A stretch of DNA of 64,000 nt, taken from Progne subis subis (lineage: Eukaryota > Chordata > Aves > Passeriformes > Hirundinidae). Under the pieces are notes generated by a model that saw only the letters and a program-made list of their open reading frames with translations, did no database searches and was not told where the DNA came from. Location: the NCBI GenBank assembly GCA_022316685.1, contig JAKJHU010000135.1, positions 586,001 through 650,000 on the forward strand. Reading direction: 5' to 3'. Shown piece by piece: positions 11,257 through 24,045 of the stretch. Each line of letters begins with the position of its first letter. The first letter of the stretch is position 1. Both the position numbers and the translations under genes were made by a program.

Positions 11257-13101
11257 TGACCTCCCCTCAGCAGTCCTGCCCCCCCCAGCCCAGCTCTCCC
11301 CCAGCCAGCAGCGGGGTCACCAGGCTCGAGTGCCCTGCAGGGCAGCGAGCCGTGAGCCCTGAGCCTTCCTTTGACTAAAGCAACCTTTAAAGGTTTAATT
11401 AAAAGCGGCTCCGAGTGATGCAATCTCCTTCCCACACGCGCCGCGATTCCCCGGGCGAGCTGATGGGAGTGAGCTGGCTGTGTAATTCCTGCACACTCAC
11501 ATCACACTCGCATCACACTCACATCACACTCACATCAAGCACTCGTCACACCCGTCACACGCCCTGCAGCCCTGCCGTCCCATTTCCAGAGCAGGAGGAA
11601 TAAACGCGGATCCCTTGTGATCCCTGGGGTATTTACAGCCTTGTAACCTGCCCGGTCACCAAAAGCCTCCGACAGACACTTGGACATGGTGTTTTCATTA
11701 AGCATTTATAGCAAAGCAACTGCAATTAAAGATTCATAAATCCTCTTGCATTACAGCGCTGCCCAGAGCAGGAACTGACCCTGGGTCAACTTTCCTTTCT
11801 CTTTTCTTGTTTTCTGAGGACAATAATGAGCTGGAAGCAGCTATCAGTTGAAAGTGCTGCTTGTTCAGGGGCTTGTCCGAGTGATTTTGGCGTTGATGGA
11901 GGCATTTTGTTTGGGACATGGTATTTGTTGAAGGAGGAAGGGCCTGAAAATTAAACCACAAGATGCAAGTTGGTCTGGGGAATCCTCCCAGGCTCATTTT
12001 CACCCTGATTCTGTTCTTTCAGGTAGAAATTCTCTTCAGAGAGCTCACCTGAGAGAGGCTGGTGGGTGCTGAACCCTGGTTTCCCAAAATACCTCCTCCC
12101 CAAAACACGGCACCCATCCAGAGATGCCAGACTGTGCTGCTGGGCTGTCCCCAGACACTCAGCTGAAGGAATTTCAGGGTTTGCTCTGTTCTGCAGAGAC
12201 CTCACACCTCAACCCGGGAACTGTTGCACTCATTCATCCATCTCCAGTTGGGAAATTTCACTGGAAAGGGCGCTGAAAGCAAGGAGTGAGTTTGGGGATC
12301 CGAAATAATCCCGGTGAAACGATGGCACTGGAAGAATCAAGAGGAACTTGTCGTGGTTGGGTACCTCCAGATTTTAGAGAGCATTTGGAAATGAAGCCGT
12401 GAACAAATCCCCTTTCTCAGAGCCCCCATGGGATTGGGTTTTTTTCCCCAAGACTTTAAGGAAAACAGGATTTGCCTTTCTGCTACAAACTGGTCTGAGC
12501 CACCCAGGCTCAGCCCAGGTGAGCCCTGCTGCTTGGGAAGGGGCAGGGAGGGAGGTTGGCCCCTTTGTGTCCTACAGCTTTAATTGTTACACTTCGAACC
12601 CTTAGAACTACACCTGGAAATTCCCATTTTGCTCATCGAGGGGGTGAACAGACTTCAAACCATTTCAGCACTTCACAGGAGTCAGTGTTTCAGCATAACC
12701 ATGTTTTGGCTTAGAGAAAAATCCTCATCAATCCATGGGCGCATTTTCCCCTAATTTTTCAGCCCTGGCGTATTTTTTCCCCCCTCTCTGGAAGCCGTGG
12801 GCACGCTCAGGCTGCGCAGCACACCCACAAACGCTCATTTTCGGAGGGTGGTTGATGATTTCCGGAGCGCTGACAGAAATGTGTGGGTCACAGATGAGCT
12901 TTGATACATTTGATGAACTTCAGCACAAAGTTCTGCCGCTCCAAGGTTGGGGAGAGGAGGTTTGGCTGGAGCAGGAGGGCAGTGGGAGCTGGCACGAGGT
13001 TTGGGATTGAAATTTCGGGTAGAAATTATTTGGGGTTTTTTTTGTGAAAAAGCTCCAGTGAATTTCATGTACAAACTGCCCCATCCCCATGAATGTTAAA
13101 T
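11257..13101. other. Intergenic
   Basis: No gene recognised. Apart from the small 11-bp repeat the stretch is unique. Confidence 0.4.
11501..11546. repeat. 11-bp tandem repeat
   Basis: CATCACACTCA repeats four times with one base change. Confidence 0.85.
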
Positions 13102-13179
13102 CAAAAAAAAACCAACAAAAAAACCCCTCAACCAACAAATCAAACAAAAAAAACAAAAAAAACCCCAAAACAAACAAAC

Positions 13180-13210
<31 letters not shown>

Positions 13211-13290
13211 TCAAAAAAACCCAACAACAACAACAACAACCCAAACAAACAAAAAAAAAACACCAAAAAACCCCACAAAACACCCACCTC
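13102..13290. repeat. A/C tract with (CAAA)n and (CAA)n
   Basis: Second strand-asymmetric A/C run, including seven CAAA units at 13171-13198 and several CAA units near 13222. Confidence 0.9.
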
Positions 13291-15303
13291 CTTCTCCCCA
13301 CACTTGGGTTTCCCTGGGTTTCAGGGCTCAGGGAGGTGAGTTGCTCAGGCCCAGCTCTGTCCCAGCCTCCCCAGACTGCAGCACCCACGTTTTGCCCACC
13401 AAATTTCAGCACTGAGCGTTCCCCTGCTGTTTGTGCCCGGGCTGGCTCTCCCCAGGGAGCAGCGATAACATTCTCACTTGTGACAGATGCTTCCTTCACA
13501 AGGATATTTTCCAGGCTGACTTTTCCCCAGCCACCTCATAAAAATAAGGGTTTTTTTGGTTTTTTTTCTTCATTTGAAATGAGTTGTTTGAACTGGTGGG
13601 GGCTGCTGGAGGCAGCCGGGGCATCCTTTAAAATATGTCTTGTGATTAAAGATGAAAAATAGAATTCCAAAGTAATTAACATGTGTGTTATTGGATGTAC
13701 GCTGATGATTACATTATAGAACTGGTTATCAAAGGATTACAGTTAAGAGGTTTAATATTCTCCAGCTGATCCTGGAGCAAATTAATCTGCTCTGACCTTT
13801 ACTGTTCTTTGTTATGTCACCAGAGTATCATTGGAGCTACATCACCCCTTACCCCTCTCAGGAAAGCTAAAAAAGGAAAGAATTTCGGAAATTTGGCTTT
13901 TAGGGGAAAGATTATCAGGGCAAAGCTTTGCCGGTTCGTCATAACTGATTTGCTGAGAGAAATAGATCTGAACGACAAATTTTGGGATCCCTGCAAAGAC
14001 TGGTGTAAGACCAGAGAGAAATGTGTAGAATTCCACTCCCTGCACAAGAACTGGGTCCAGCACAGGATAGAACGGGAGCTGTGGGTGCTGTGTTTCCTGT
14101 GAAGTGTCCTGCCCCTACAAACAAAGCCAAATCTCAGGCCAGTGCTTCAATTCCAGCAGGTTTAATCCCCAAATGTCCAGATGAAATCCCCCAATGAAGA
14201 GTTCCTGCACCCCAGTGCAACCTCCCAGCCATGAGGTCATTCCCAGCAGAGAGGATTAAAGCCACGCTCCTTCAATCCCACAGATTCCAGCTCCACAGAT
14301 AAGGAGAGCTGCACCACCACAGATTTCTGAGCTTTTTGTCTGACTCAGCAGAGAACAAAAGGCTGAGCCAATTAAACCACTGACATCTGCTTTTTCTGTG
14401 CTTTTGCTCGTGTCCATGTAAAGGAATTTTCACAGCTCTCCGCTGCTGCACTCAGCAGAGCAAATTTGTCAGGGATCAGGGCTGGAAGGATGGATTTTCC
14501 TGCTGGAAGTGTGAAAAGGCACTGGTCAAACACGGGATCAAACACATCCTGACAAGGACAGGCACCCCAGGGATTTGCAAAACCAGGGGAACATCCAGGA
14601 AAATCTCCTGGGAACAGGGCCTGAGCCAGCTCTGAGGAATCCAAACTCTTTGTGGAGAGGTCACAGGTGCACAAACCCCAACCAGTTCCAAGGAGCTGCA
14701 GGAGGAAGGAGGGAATCTTCTGCTTCATTCCCTCCATGGATGTTGTATTTCCTGCTCTTCCTTCCTGCGCGCTCCATCTCTCAATTAGGAATTTTTTGGG
14801 TGAAAAAGCTGATTTTTCAAGAGACACCTTCAGTCACTCAGTTTAGGAACAGTGCCATTCCAACCCCTCCCTGGAAAAGGAAGGTTTTTAAGGAAAAATC
14901 CTTGACCATCTGACACCATTTTCCCATTCCCATCTAGATTTTCCACCAGAGCAGCTCCCTTTTAGGTGCACTTTTCCCTGCACCTAATTCCAGTGCTTCA
15001 GTTTTCCTCCTTGCTCTGGATTTGGATTTCATTAGATAAAAGGACACAGCCTTTCCATCTCAGAACAAATTGCTCCTCTGAATTTCTCATTCCTGAGGAA
15101 GGTAATATTCACGTTTCCTAGGAAACTTAGAGCTCTGCTCACTGCAAACATCATCTTGGCATATTTGAGGAATTAAGGCTTCTCCTCCATCACAGAAAAA
15201 AAAAAAAAATTCTAATGACATTTATCAAATCTTTTTCTCTGTATGATCTTCCCAGAAAAAGAATTAGACTCTCATTGTTCCCTTGGATCTGCTAAGCCCT
15301 TGA
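13291..15303. other. Intergenic with candidate conserved element
   Basis: 13665-13830 is repeat-free and AT-balanced with ATTAAC, TGATGATTA, ATCAAAGG and CAAATTAAT sites and reads like conserved noncoding DNA. The rest holds no gene; an A-run lies at 15196-15210. Confidence 0.4.
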
Positions 15304-15490
15304 TATGAAATTATTTCAGGTATTTGAATTTGAAACTGTTGCAGATATTTCGATCTGAAATTATTGCAGCTATTTGATTTTGAAATCATTGTTGATATTG
15401 TAATTCAAAATCATTCCAGGTATTTGAATTCAAAATTATAGCAGATATTGCAATTTGAAATTATTGCAGATATTGTAACTCAAATTATAT
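15304..15490. repeat. Degenerate 30-bp AT-rich tandem repeat
   Basis: Six or seven diverged copies built round GAAATTATTGCAGATATT. Confidence 0.8.
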
Positions 15491-16829
15491 TCCCTGCTGC
15501 AGAAAGCACCTTCCTGGTTGCACTGAGGAGTTGTGTCACCCCCAAGGCTCAGGGGGAATTTTTGCTGGAGTAGGGAAGGCAAAATGTTGGTGCAATCCAT
15601 CTCCTGATGAATATACTTCCAAGGAAAACCTGAGCCTGGAATTCAGGGCAACGCTCCTCAGTCTTCATCTTCCAAGCTGGAGGTTGGGTTTGGATGATCC
15701 AGGGAGATTCTTTGGCCACTTGGGAGCTAAAGAAATCCTCTTTTGGGTGATTTATCCCCCCCACCTGAATGAAAAATCCCTTTCTCTCCTGACCCATTCC
15801 AGACAGAAGCTGGAACAACCTTGGACACAACATCCAGTTCTTGAATATTGAATATTTAATATTTAATAAAATCTTTGTGGATGTCCTCAAAGGGAGGCCA
15901 CACGTAGGACCTCAGCTCTCACAGACACGGATTTATAACCCAGAAATCCTGTTCATTTTCCCTCTTTCCCTTTCTCTGTTTACATGGGCGTTGTCAGTCC
16001 CGTTAAATCCAAGTGTTTGCATCTCCAAGCAGAGAATTCCCAGCGTTTATTGCAGCGGGGCATGGACACAAGGGATGAGGTGTGCAGAGCTCCAAAGGGG
16101 AGGCTGTGCTCTGTGAAATTCACGGGATTTGGGGAGACGCCCCAATGTGGGATCCTCCAGTGGTGCAACAGCTGAAGAAATGAGGATTTCCTGCACATTC
16201 CACTCTTGATTTGTCCGAAAGGAATCAATTCCCAAGTTCCACTATGTTCCCGTTATTCTTTGTGGAATGAAGAGGATAAAACTCCCCAGGCTGTCCTGAG
16301 GATTCAGGGAGATTCAGGATGTGGGAGAACCTCGGGGTCTTTGCTGGCTCCCCAAATCACAAAGGTACAAAATGGGAGAGCCACAATGGAATTTTCCACA
16401 TTTTCCGCATCCATTTCCCACTTAGTTCATCAGCTCATGGGTCTTTCCCCAAAATACCGCTGGAATTTCTGGAAGTGGCGACGCTTTACTCACACCCTAC
16501 TCTGTGGGAGCAGAACCACCGCTATGAAAAAATTTTAGCAGGGGGAATAACCCCTTTTAATAATTTTATCCAAAAAATAGAAGGAAAAATTGCCTCTTTT
16601 TTTTTGGGATAATCCTGCTCCTGCTGAAAACCAGAGGCAGCAGAGCACTGGTCCCCAGTGTTCCCAGTGCCAGGCTCCAACTGGGAGCTGGGCTTTGCTC
16701 CTTTGGGTGCTGCCCACGCTCAGCAAAGTTAATTAAGGATAACAGAATCTCCTGCAGACAATGGGGGCTCTGTTCCTGAAGATCCCAGGATAAATACTTT
16801 ATTCCTGAAACCAGAGCTCCCAAACTGAT
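15491..16829. other. Intergenic
   Basis: No gene or repeat recognised. Confidence 0.4.
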
Positions 16830-17717
16830 TTGCGTTACGGGAGTAACTTTCCCTTATAATTAATTGATTGATCACTTAGTTAATTACTCGGTGACGCGAT
16901 CGCTCAGGTGTTTTATGTTATTGGTGGGGTTGATAATGATCTCCATGAGTGCGTGGAACTGCTGGAATCCCTGCTACAAACAGGGAATGTTCATTTATTT
17001 GGATGGGCACGGAGGGAAGGAATTTCCCCTCACTTCGGTCTGATCCTTCTTTTAGTCAGGAATTCTGCATTTTGTAATTTTTTTGGTGATGATTAACAGT
17101 AACAAAAAAAGAAAATATTGTGTAAACCAGGTGAGTTTTGCAGGTTTTCCAGTGTTTCCCTCCTTCCCTGTGGCTCCATCAGGATAGCTCCAGCTCCTCC
17201 TCCGGGGAAATTTAAGGTCTGAATATTCTGTGAATGAATGAATTGATGGCTGAAAGTTTTCATGAATAGCTGCGCTCTATCTAGATGTTTTTTCATGCTG
17301 TCTAAATAAAAAATAGTTAATTATAGCATCTAATTAACTCAAATTCTAGTGCAACATCTCTTAGAAAAATAGCAGGTATTAAGGCATTTTCTCCTAAAAA
17401 TTATTTGGGTTTATTTTGATTCTCGCTACCATTCCCATAAGAAAAATATCATTATAATAAACATTTCGCTTGTTAAAGTTTCAGTTTGGATTTTGAATAT
17501 GTTTCATTCCCTCTGAGCAGCTCGGTTTTTGATGATTCATTTCAGAGCAGCAACAGAACCTGCCCATTTGGAAGCAAAAATTCACAGTAATTGTGGTTTG
17601 AGTTGAGCGTTTAACCTTCTTAACCAAATAAAAGGGTTTTTTGTCATGAATACAAACTACAGCACTTGCAAAAATTGATTCGTAGGCCCAAATTTAAATG
17701 TCCATCCTTACAAATGA

Positions 17718-17720
<3 letters not shown>
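16830..17720. other. Candidate conserved noncoding block
   Basis: About 900 bp of repeat-free, AT-rich sequence with dense homeodomain-type motifs (TTAATTGATTGATCAC, GTTAATTAC, TAGTTAATTATAG) and no coding potential. Typical of the enhancer deserts around developmental genes. Purely a reading of texture; not aligned. Confidence 0.35.

Positions 17721-17743
<23 letters not shown>
17720..17743. repeat. T24 homopolymer
   Basis: Uninterrupted T run. Confidence 0.9.
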
Positions 17744-17748
<5 letters not shown>

Positions 17749-19446
17749 CCATTAAAAGCAAGAATGCACTCAGCTCCCTTTCATTTCACGGGAGCGGAAC
17801 TAAAGGATGGCTTTTTTTCTTTTGCCCTGTGAGCTTCAATTAACTGCTACCTTTTGTTTTGTTTTCCATGTCTGGCTCACGATTAAAACCAAAGACAAAT
17901 AAATCCTACCAAATCCATTTTCCAAAGTCCGATCTCAGAGCCAATTTTTAAGGAATTATACAAAAATCCAGGAACCGTCAGGAGTTTGAGTGTCCAGCTT
18001 TTCAGGGCTTCCCTCTAGGTTTGAACAGAACATTTCACTTTTAAATAATCTCCACCCGCGATCACGACGCAGAAGGACATGGAAAAAGGAGCTGGTGGAA
18101 GAGCCAGGAAGGCAGGTTTGTTTCACGGATGAGCAGCTCTCATTTTCATCCCTAAAATGAAATATAAACTTATTGTATCACTTTTCTTCCCTGCCTTAAG
18201 CGCCCTGCATTCACCTGGCCACTCAATACCTTCGGTTTCATCTTTCCAACACAAAAGTCCTTTTTTATTTTTTTTTTCTCCCTCCTCTTTTCTCTTCCTT
18301 CTCCTCCTATTCAACTCCAGCAGCGTTTGGGAGAGTGGAAAAATTAATTGATTTTCCCTAATGGTGTCTCAGTGAGCAGATCAGGTGAACTGTGGGCAGC
18401 AGCTGCACTTGAATTTGGGAGCGTGCAGTTGAAAATTAGGCACTCATTGGGTTACTGCGCCTGGGCTGGAGATTGGCCCCCTGCCCGAGGTGCTTTAGAA
18501 AGAGAAGACTCATTAAAAAGATCCAGAGGAATTCTAACATCCATGTGGATGTGAAGGAAAGGAGAGCGGAGATCAGCCTGGTTTGTTTGGAAAATAATAC
18601 AGAAGTTAGGACTTAAGGAAGTCCAGGGAAGTTGGGTTTAGAGATAATGAAATGTCATTTTTGCAACTTGGGGGTGTAAAACCCAACCTCAGAGTTATGG
18701 AATTGTCTCAAGAACTAGAAAATGAAACAGAAACGTGGATGAAAAAGAATACATTTTAAATTACTGCAGAGCACTTAATAATCCAAAGTGCCAAGAAAGT
18801 GTCAAAGTATTAGGATGAAGACCACTTGGAACCACATTTTTAATTTAAAAAGACAATTCCACCCCAATGAGAACCTTGATTTTCTTTTCACCTTAAAGCT
18901 GACTCTGTGTGTGAATACTTTTGTTTTGTTTTGTTTTGTTTTGTTTCATTTCGTCTCATACTCCATGTTAAACTTGGGTGATTTCACTTCCAGGATCTGC
19001 TCAGATCCTCTTAGAAAACAACAAAAACCACATTTTAGGTGTTCCTAAAATAGAAAAGTGGAAGCAGTGTTTGGCCCATTGGATTTTTCCATTTGAAATC
19101 ATCGATATTTTGCAATCTGGATGAAGCCGGGGATGTTTGTACTCTGAAATGTCAGCCAGCATCTCCCAATTTCGCATATTTGTCATCGTTTTACAGCTCC
19201 AGGTTCACATTACAAACTGGCAGTGATGCTTCTCAGGTCATCTAAATATTCCTTTTTTTCCCTCTCTCTCCTTTTACCTAAATTCTTAAATTTCAACGGA
19301 AATACAGAGGGAAATTGGGATTTCAGGGAAATTCGGATTTCAGGGAAATCTTTCACCTTGGTGCTGCTGCTGGGGTTCTAAGTCAGGTACAGCTCTGGAA
19401 CCACAGGGCACTGAGGGAGGAAAAAAAAGGCACAAAAATGATCTGA
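17744..19446. other. Intergenic
   Basis: AT-rich unique sequence apart from the pentamer repeat. No gene. Confidence 0.4.
18918..18945. repeat. (TTTTG)n microsatellite
   Basis: Five TTTTG units. Confidence 0.9.
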
Positions 19447-19580
19447 AAGTCATGGAATGGTTTGGGTTGGAAGGGAAAGTCCATCCTTAAATCCATGGGC
19501 AGGGACACCTTCCACTCTCCCAGGGTCTTGGACACTTCCAGGATTGGGGCAGGCGCAGCTTCCCTGGGAATCTGGAATTC
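19447..19580 (-). mobile_element. CR1 LINE 3'-end fragment
   Basis: Begins with the reversed CR1 tail (ATGGAATGGTTTGGGTTGGA) and continues with GGGCAGGGACACCTTCCACT. Confidence 0.85.
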
Positions 19581-22500
19581 CAGCGCCCTGCCGTCCTCAT
19601 GGGTTCACCCGGATGGAAGGACACAGGGCTTGGGTTGTGGTTTAAACTCTGGAGTGAGGAGCAGCCAGTACATTTGTTTGGAAAAGGCAGGAGAAAAACC
19701 TGCACGTGGCTCTCATGTGATCCTGCATCCAAAGAAAAATCTCTTCTTCAAGGACTGGGAATTGCCTTCAAAGTCAAGACTTCCTCCGTATTTTGAAAAT
19801 GTGTTTTATGGATGTCAGAGGGAGCCCTGTGCTCTGTCACAATTCCAGCACCTCCCAGCGCAGGAGGAGCTTCCTCTTGGGCTCCCCTGACACTTGTGGA
19901 GCCCAAATGCACAAAACCCTGCACCCAGACCCTCCAAACATTCCTAAAGGGTTTTCTCTTCTGGAAAACACGGCCATGGGTTGGATTCCTGCATGAAAGG
20001 GCCTAAAGTCAAATAGCACCACAAACTAGAGTCCTACAAACCACTAATTCCGTTTATTCCTCTCTTCCTGGAGCCTGCCTGTGAGGTTTGAAGGGGGAAA
20101 AAGAGAGAGAATTCCCAATGTTCCAAGTGCCCACGAGAGCAGAGAGGGAAAAGCTACAGCAGGTCACCTCTCCTGTCCTCTGGCAGAGAAAATCCATTCT
20201 CCTCTCTGTATTTATTGCCTGAGCCAATATAAAAGCTTTCCCCGCCCAAATCCCGAAGCTTTTGCTGCTCGGTGCTCCGAAAGTGAGAGGATTTATCACT
20301 TGTGCTGCCCTGGATTAGCATGAAGAGCCACTGTGGACATCCCTGGCACGGATGGACCGCAGAGTTTTTCCATGCACGAGCCAGGAGCAGGAAGAAGATT
20401 TTGTGAGCTTGGTTTGGGACAGCTCAGCCGTGCAGCTGGGCAGGGCTGGCCCTGCCAAGGAGGGGAAATCAGGTGGAATTCCTGCTTTTGTCAGACTGCC
20501 CCAGTGGAAGGGCTCACTCCTTGCTTTGAGTTTGGCTTCTGGAGGAATTTTTGGGCTCCGGTGCCAGCTGGAATTTCAATAATGCCAATTCTTCCCCAGC
20601 ACTGCTTCTTGGGCAGAGCTGCAAAATCTTCATTGCTGTTCTTCCCTTTGTGGCCTGATTTCTCGGGCCAAGGAGTCACCCCGGAAAACTCAGCCAGACC
20701 TGGCTCGTTCCAGGTGAGCACAGGGAGGAATTATCCCGGCAGGAGGGAGGAAAAGGAGTGACAAAAACTCCATCTGTCCTCATCCCTGAGCAGCAGTTCC
20801 CAGCTCACTCCTCACTCTGCCTGCCCGGGGAATATTCAGCCTTTGAACAGAAGAGCCCCACAGAAGGAATATTTCCAAAGGATTTCACAGACAGGGATTC
20901 AGGATTAAACACATTTTCCTGCTTATACCAAAAAGTTCATCCAGTGCCAGACAGAATTCCAAGAGAGACAGGAACACAGGGATGGGATTTTTACCTCAGA
21001 AGGACAAACAGAGCAGTGTGAGTTAGGCTAAGACTAATCAGACTAAACAGTGATTTCTGTACAAGGATTTAAGGTCTCTCTGAGGCAAAAAAACCCCATT
21101 TCCATACATCAAAGAATGAGGAGTAGGAACCTTCATCCTCATAAAAATGGGATCAGGAAGATCCAGCCTTATCCATGGTCAGAGTTCGTTACACCTCCAA
21201 TTATTTTTAGGTTTAAGAGAACCAGCTACCATCTCCTGTACTTAATAAAAGCTCAGCTTAGGTATTAATATCAATATAAAATAAGGTATAAAACAGGGTT
21301 TTTTCATACAGAGACTCTTTCTGTGATGCCAGGAGTCTGATGTAAGAGGAAATGTAATTCAGGTGGTGCCACCAGCGCAGTCAGTGCCATCCCAAGGGAT
21401 CCACGTCTGTTTATATCGTTCCTCTCAGGCTGCAGATCCTCCCTGGAAGGTGAAAAAGACAAATATTCCCAGAGAGGGAGAGGAGCCGGGCTCAGTGTGG
21501 CTGAGAAAACTCTTTGCTGAAGGCTGGGGGGCACCAAGGAAAGGGGTAAAAGATGCTGGGGGAAAACCAATCACAAAACTGTTGAAATCCCACAAAAACC
21601 TGGATCTTTGTTTTGGCAATTATGCACAAACTTGGTTCTTCTTTGCACTGCAAATATTATACAAATTAACGTGTGAAAGTGATGGGATTGCAGGGATAAA
21701 CTCTTGGTGATGCCCAATTATTACAAGAAAATTGGTGAGTGTCTCGGGCTTGCAATGCAAGATGTCACCAGCAGTTTGGATTCTATCACCAGCTGTTAAT
21801 CCAGCTGTGGCAGTGTTCTTTATCCCTCCCAGGCCCATCCTCCCTGCAGGGATCTCTGCTGTTCCTGGCCCATCCAGGCTCACTGCAGGGCTGAGACAAT
21901 TCCAGCCTCCATCGGGAGATGCTCCACCCAGGGGAGGAGCCCGGCATTCCCAGCTGGATCACAGCTGGCACTGGGAACAGCAGCACAGCCCGTGTGCCCT
22001 GGATCGCCAGAGGAACCCCGGAGCCATCTCAGCACCACGGGAGCTGCAGAGAGAACTGCGCCCTGCTGCAGGATCACTGATCAACAGAGCCACATCTGTC
22101 ACTGCAGGAGGCTGGGCTGGGCTGGGACCAGCACCCTGAGCAACAGGGGGTCAGGCTGGGCTCTCACTCTGGCAGGGTTTTTTGGTACTACTGCATTTTT
22201 ATTTTAATATTCCTGGTAAAGAACTGTTGTTCCCATTCCCATATCTTTGCCTGAAAGCCCCTTATTTTCAAAATTATAATAATTTGGAGGAGGGGGGGTT
22301 GCATCCACCATTCCAAGGGGGGCTCCTGCCCTCCTTGGCAGACACCCGTCTTTCCAAACTAAGACAGTCAGTGAACCAGGAAAAGATGTCCTGGCCATGG
22401 AGCATCCCTGTGTTCGCAGTTTTTCAGTGGAAAGGGTGTCTGTGCTTTCCTGTCCCTACAGCCTGGAAGGGCCCCTTTGCTCCAGCTGCCTGAATTTTGG

Positions 22501-23410
22501 AGAGCAACTTTCCAAGCCTGAACTTCCTGCCTTGTGATTGCTGCAAACCCTTCCCAGCCATTCCAGCTGATCCTGCATGGACTGGGACAGCTCCAGAGGG
22601 GTTTGCAGCCACAGAGAGCAGAGTTTGGTGACTCCACCACTGCCAGGATCTCCAGGATGGGCAATAAAACTCAAAATCCAGCCCTGAGCCCCACAGCAGG
22701 GTCTGGCTGCTCGCCCTTGTGCCTCTGAACTGCCTCTGGAAGCCCTGCCCTGCCCAGTGTGAGGGGAATTATCCTAATTAGACACTTGGAAAGAGTTCCC
22801 AGTGAGCTGCTGGATCCTGATCCTTCCCTAGGTCACGGCAAAACAATTTCACACGTAATTCGGATTGCACAAAGCGTCGTGAGCTCATAGAAACTCCTGA
22901 CACAGCTTTGTGTGCTCCCCAGTCCAGGTCACGTTTGGGTGAAAGGCAGATGAGGAACCTCCTGTTATTTTTAAAATCATCCTTGTAGGTATTTTAGTCT
23001 CCTTCAGCTCACACCTGCGCCCTCTGAACAAACAGAAGTAGATCTGCTCTTTTCTTTATTCCGCTTTCAGATGATGATGAATTAAGCAGGTTCTGCCTGT
23101 CAGCTCTGTTTATTGAGATGGACCAAACCCAGAACCCAAACAAACCCAAACCAGAGGAAGTTCAGGGTTGCAGCCAGACCTTTTACCTGTTTTCCCTTTC
23201 AAATGACCCAAATCCAAATTTCAGGAACATTTCCATCAGGTTTTGATCTATTTTTAATTGCTAAGACTCCCAGCCTCGAGCTCAGAAGGAGATAAAATAC
23301 AGATATAAAGATCTGGCTCCTCCTCCACAATCTTTTTTCCAGAGTTGCGCAACCAAGGCAGTTTTTATGACCACAGTGGTATAAATTAGCCAGGAACAGG
23401 CACAGGAAGG
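19581..23410. other. Intergenic
   Basis: No gene. 21000-21300 is AT-rich and repeat-free and could be conserved. The remaining stretch is ordinary unique sequence with only chance frames. Confidence 0.4.
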
Positions 23411-23483
23411 GGGATGCAGCACCAGGAAGATGGATTTAGCACCAAGAAGATGGATTTAGCACCAAAAAGATGGATATGACACC
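23411..23483. repeat. 20-bp tandem repeat
   Basis: GATGGATTTAGCACCAAGAA repeats about 3.5 times with a 20-bp period. Confidence 0.85.
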
Positions 23484-23801
23484 TTCAGCCATCATTTTCA
23501 GTGACTCTTTCCCAGTAACTTTGCCCTAATCTCCAAGAGCAGAAATAGTGGGAATGTTTTCCCCTCGTGGGCTGTCTCATGGCCTGGGATTTTTTTCTGT
23601 AGCCCCCAATGTGTATTTAGAATCCCAGTTCAGCACAACTGAGGTCACAAAATTAGAGAGCCAGTGATATAAAATGAGGATTGTTGGTCGTGGTGATCCC
23701 TCACAGAAGGAAACGGGGACAAAACGTGCCCCTTGTGCTGGGTATTTTTCCAGGGCTGCTCATGATTTTGCGTCTTGAAGGTGGAATTTTCATCAAAATC
23801 T

Positions 23802-23802
<1 letters not shown>

Positions 23803-23846
<44 letters not shown>
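23803..23846. repeat. A44 homopolymer
   Basis: Uninterrupted A run ending about 35 bp before a CR1 fragment. Confidence 0.9.
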
Positions 23847-23848
<2 letters not shown>

Positions 23849-23879
23849 GAAAATTTCAGCAAAGTCTGTGGACAGCTTT

Positions 23880-24045
23880 GAGCTTGGGGAAGTTTGGAGT
23901 GCCCATCCCTGGAGGTGTCCAGGGAAGGGCTGGAGGTGGTACTCAGTGCCCTGGGCTGGGGACAAGGTGGGGATTGGGCACAGCTGGGATTTGATGGCCT
24001 TGGAGGGGTTTTCCAGCCTCAGGAGTTCTGGAATTCTGAGAGAAT
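23880..24045 (+). mobile_element. CR1 LINE 3'-end fragment
   Basis: CATCCCTGGAGGTGTCCAGG, then TTTGATGGCCTTGGAGG and TTCCAGCC match the CR1 3' UTR in order. Confidence 0.8.

Noticed and set aside
13809..14102. 97-codon frame with varied, protein-like composition
   Set aside because: No family recognised, no splice or promoter context; overlapping minus frames are equally long, so chance is likelier.
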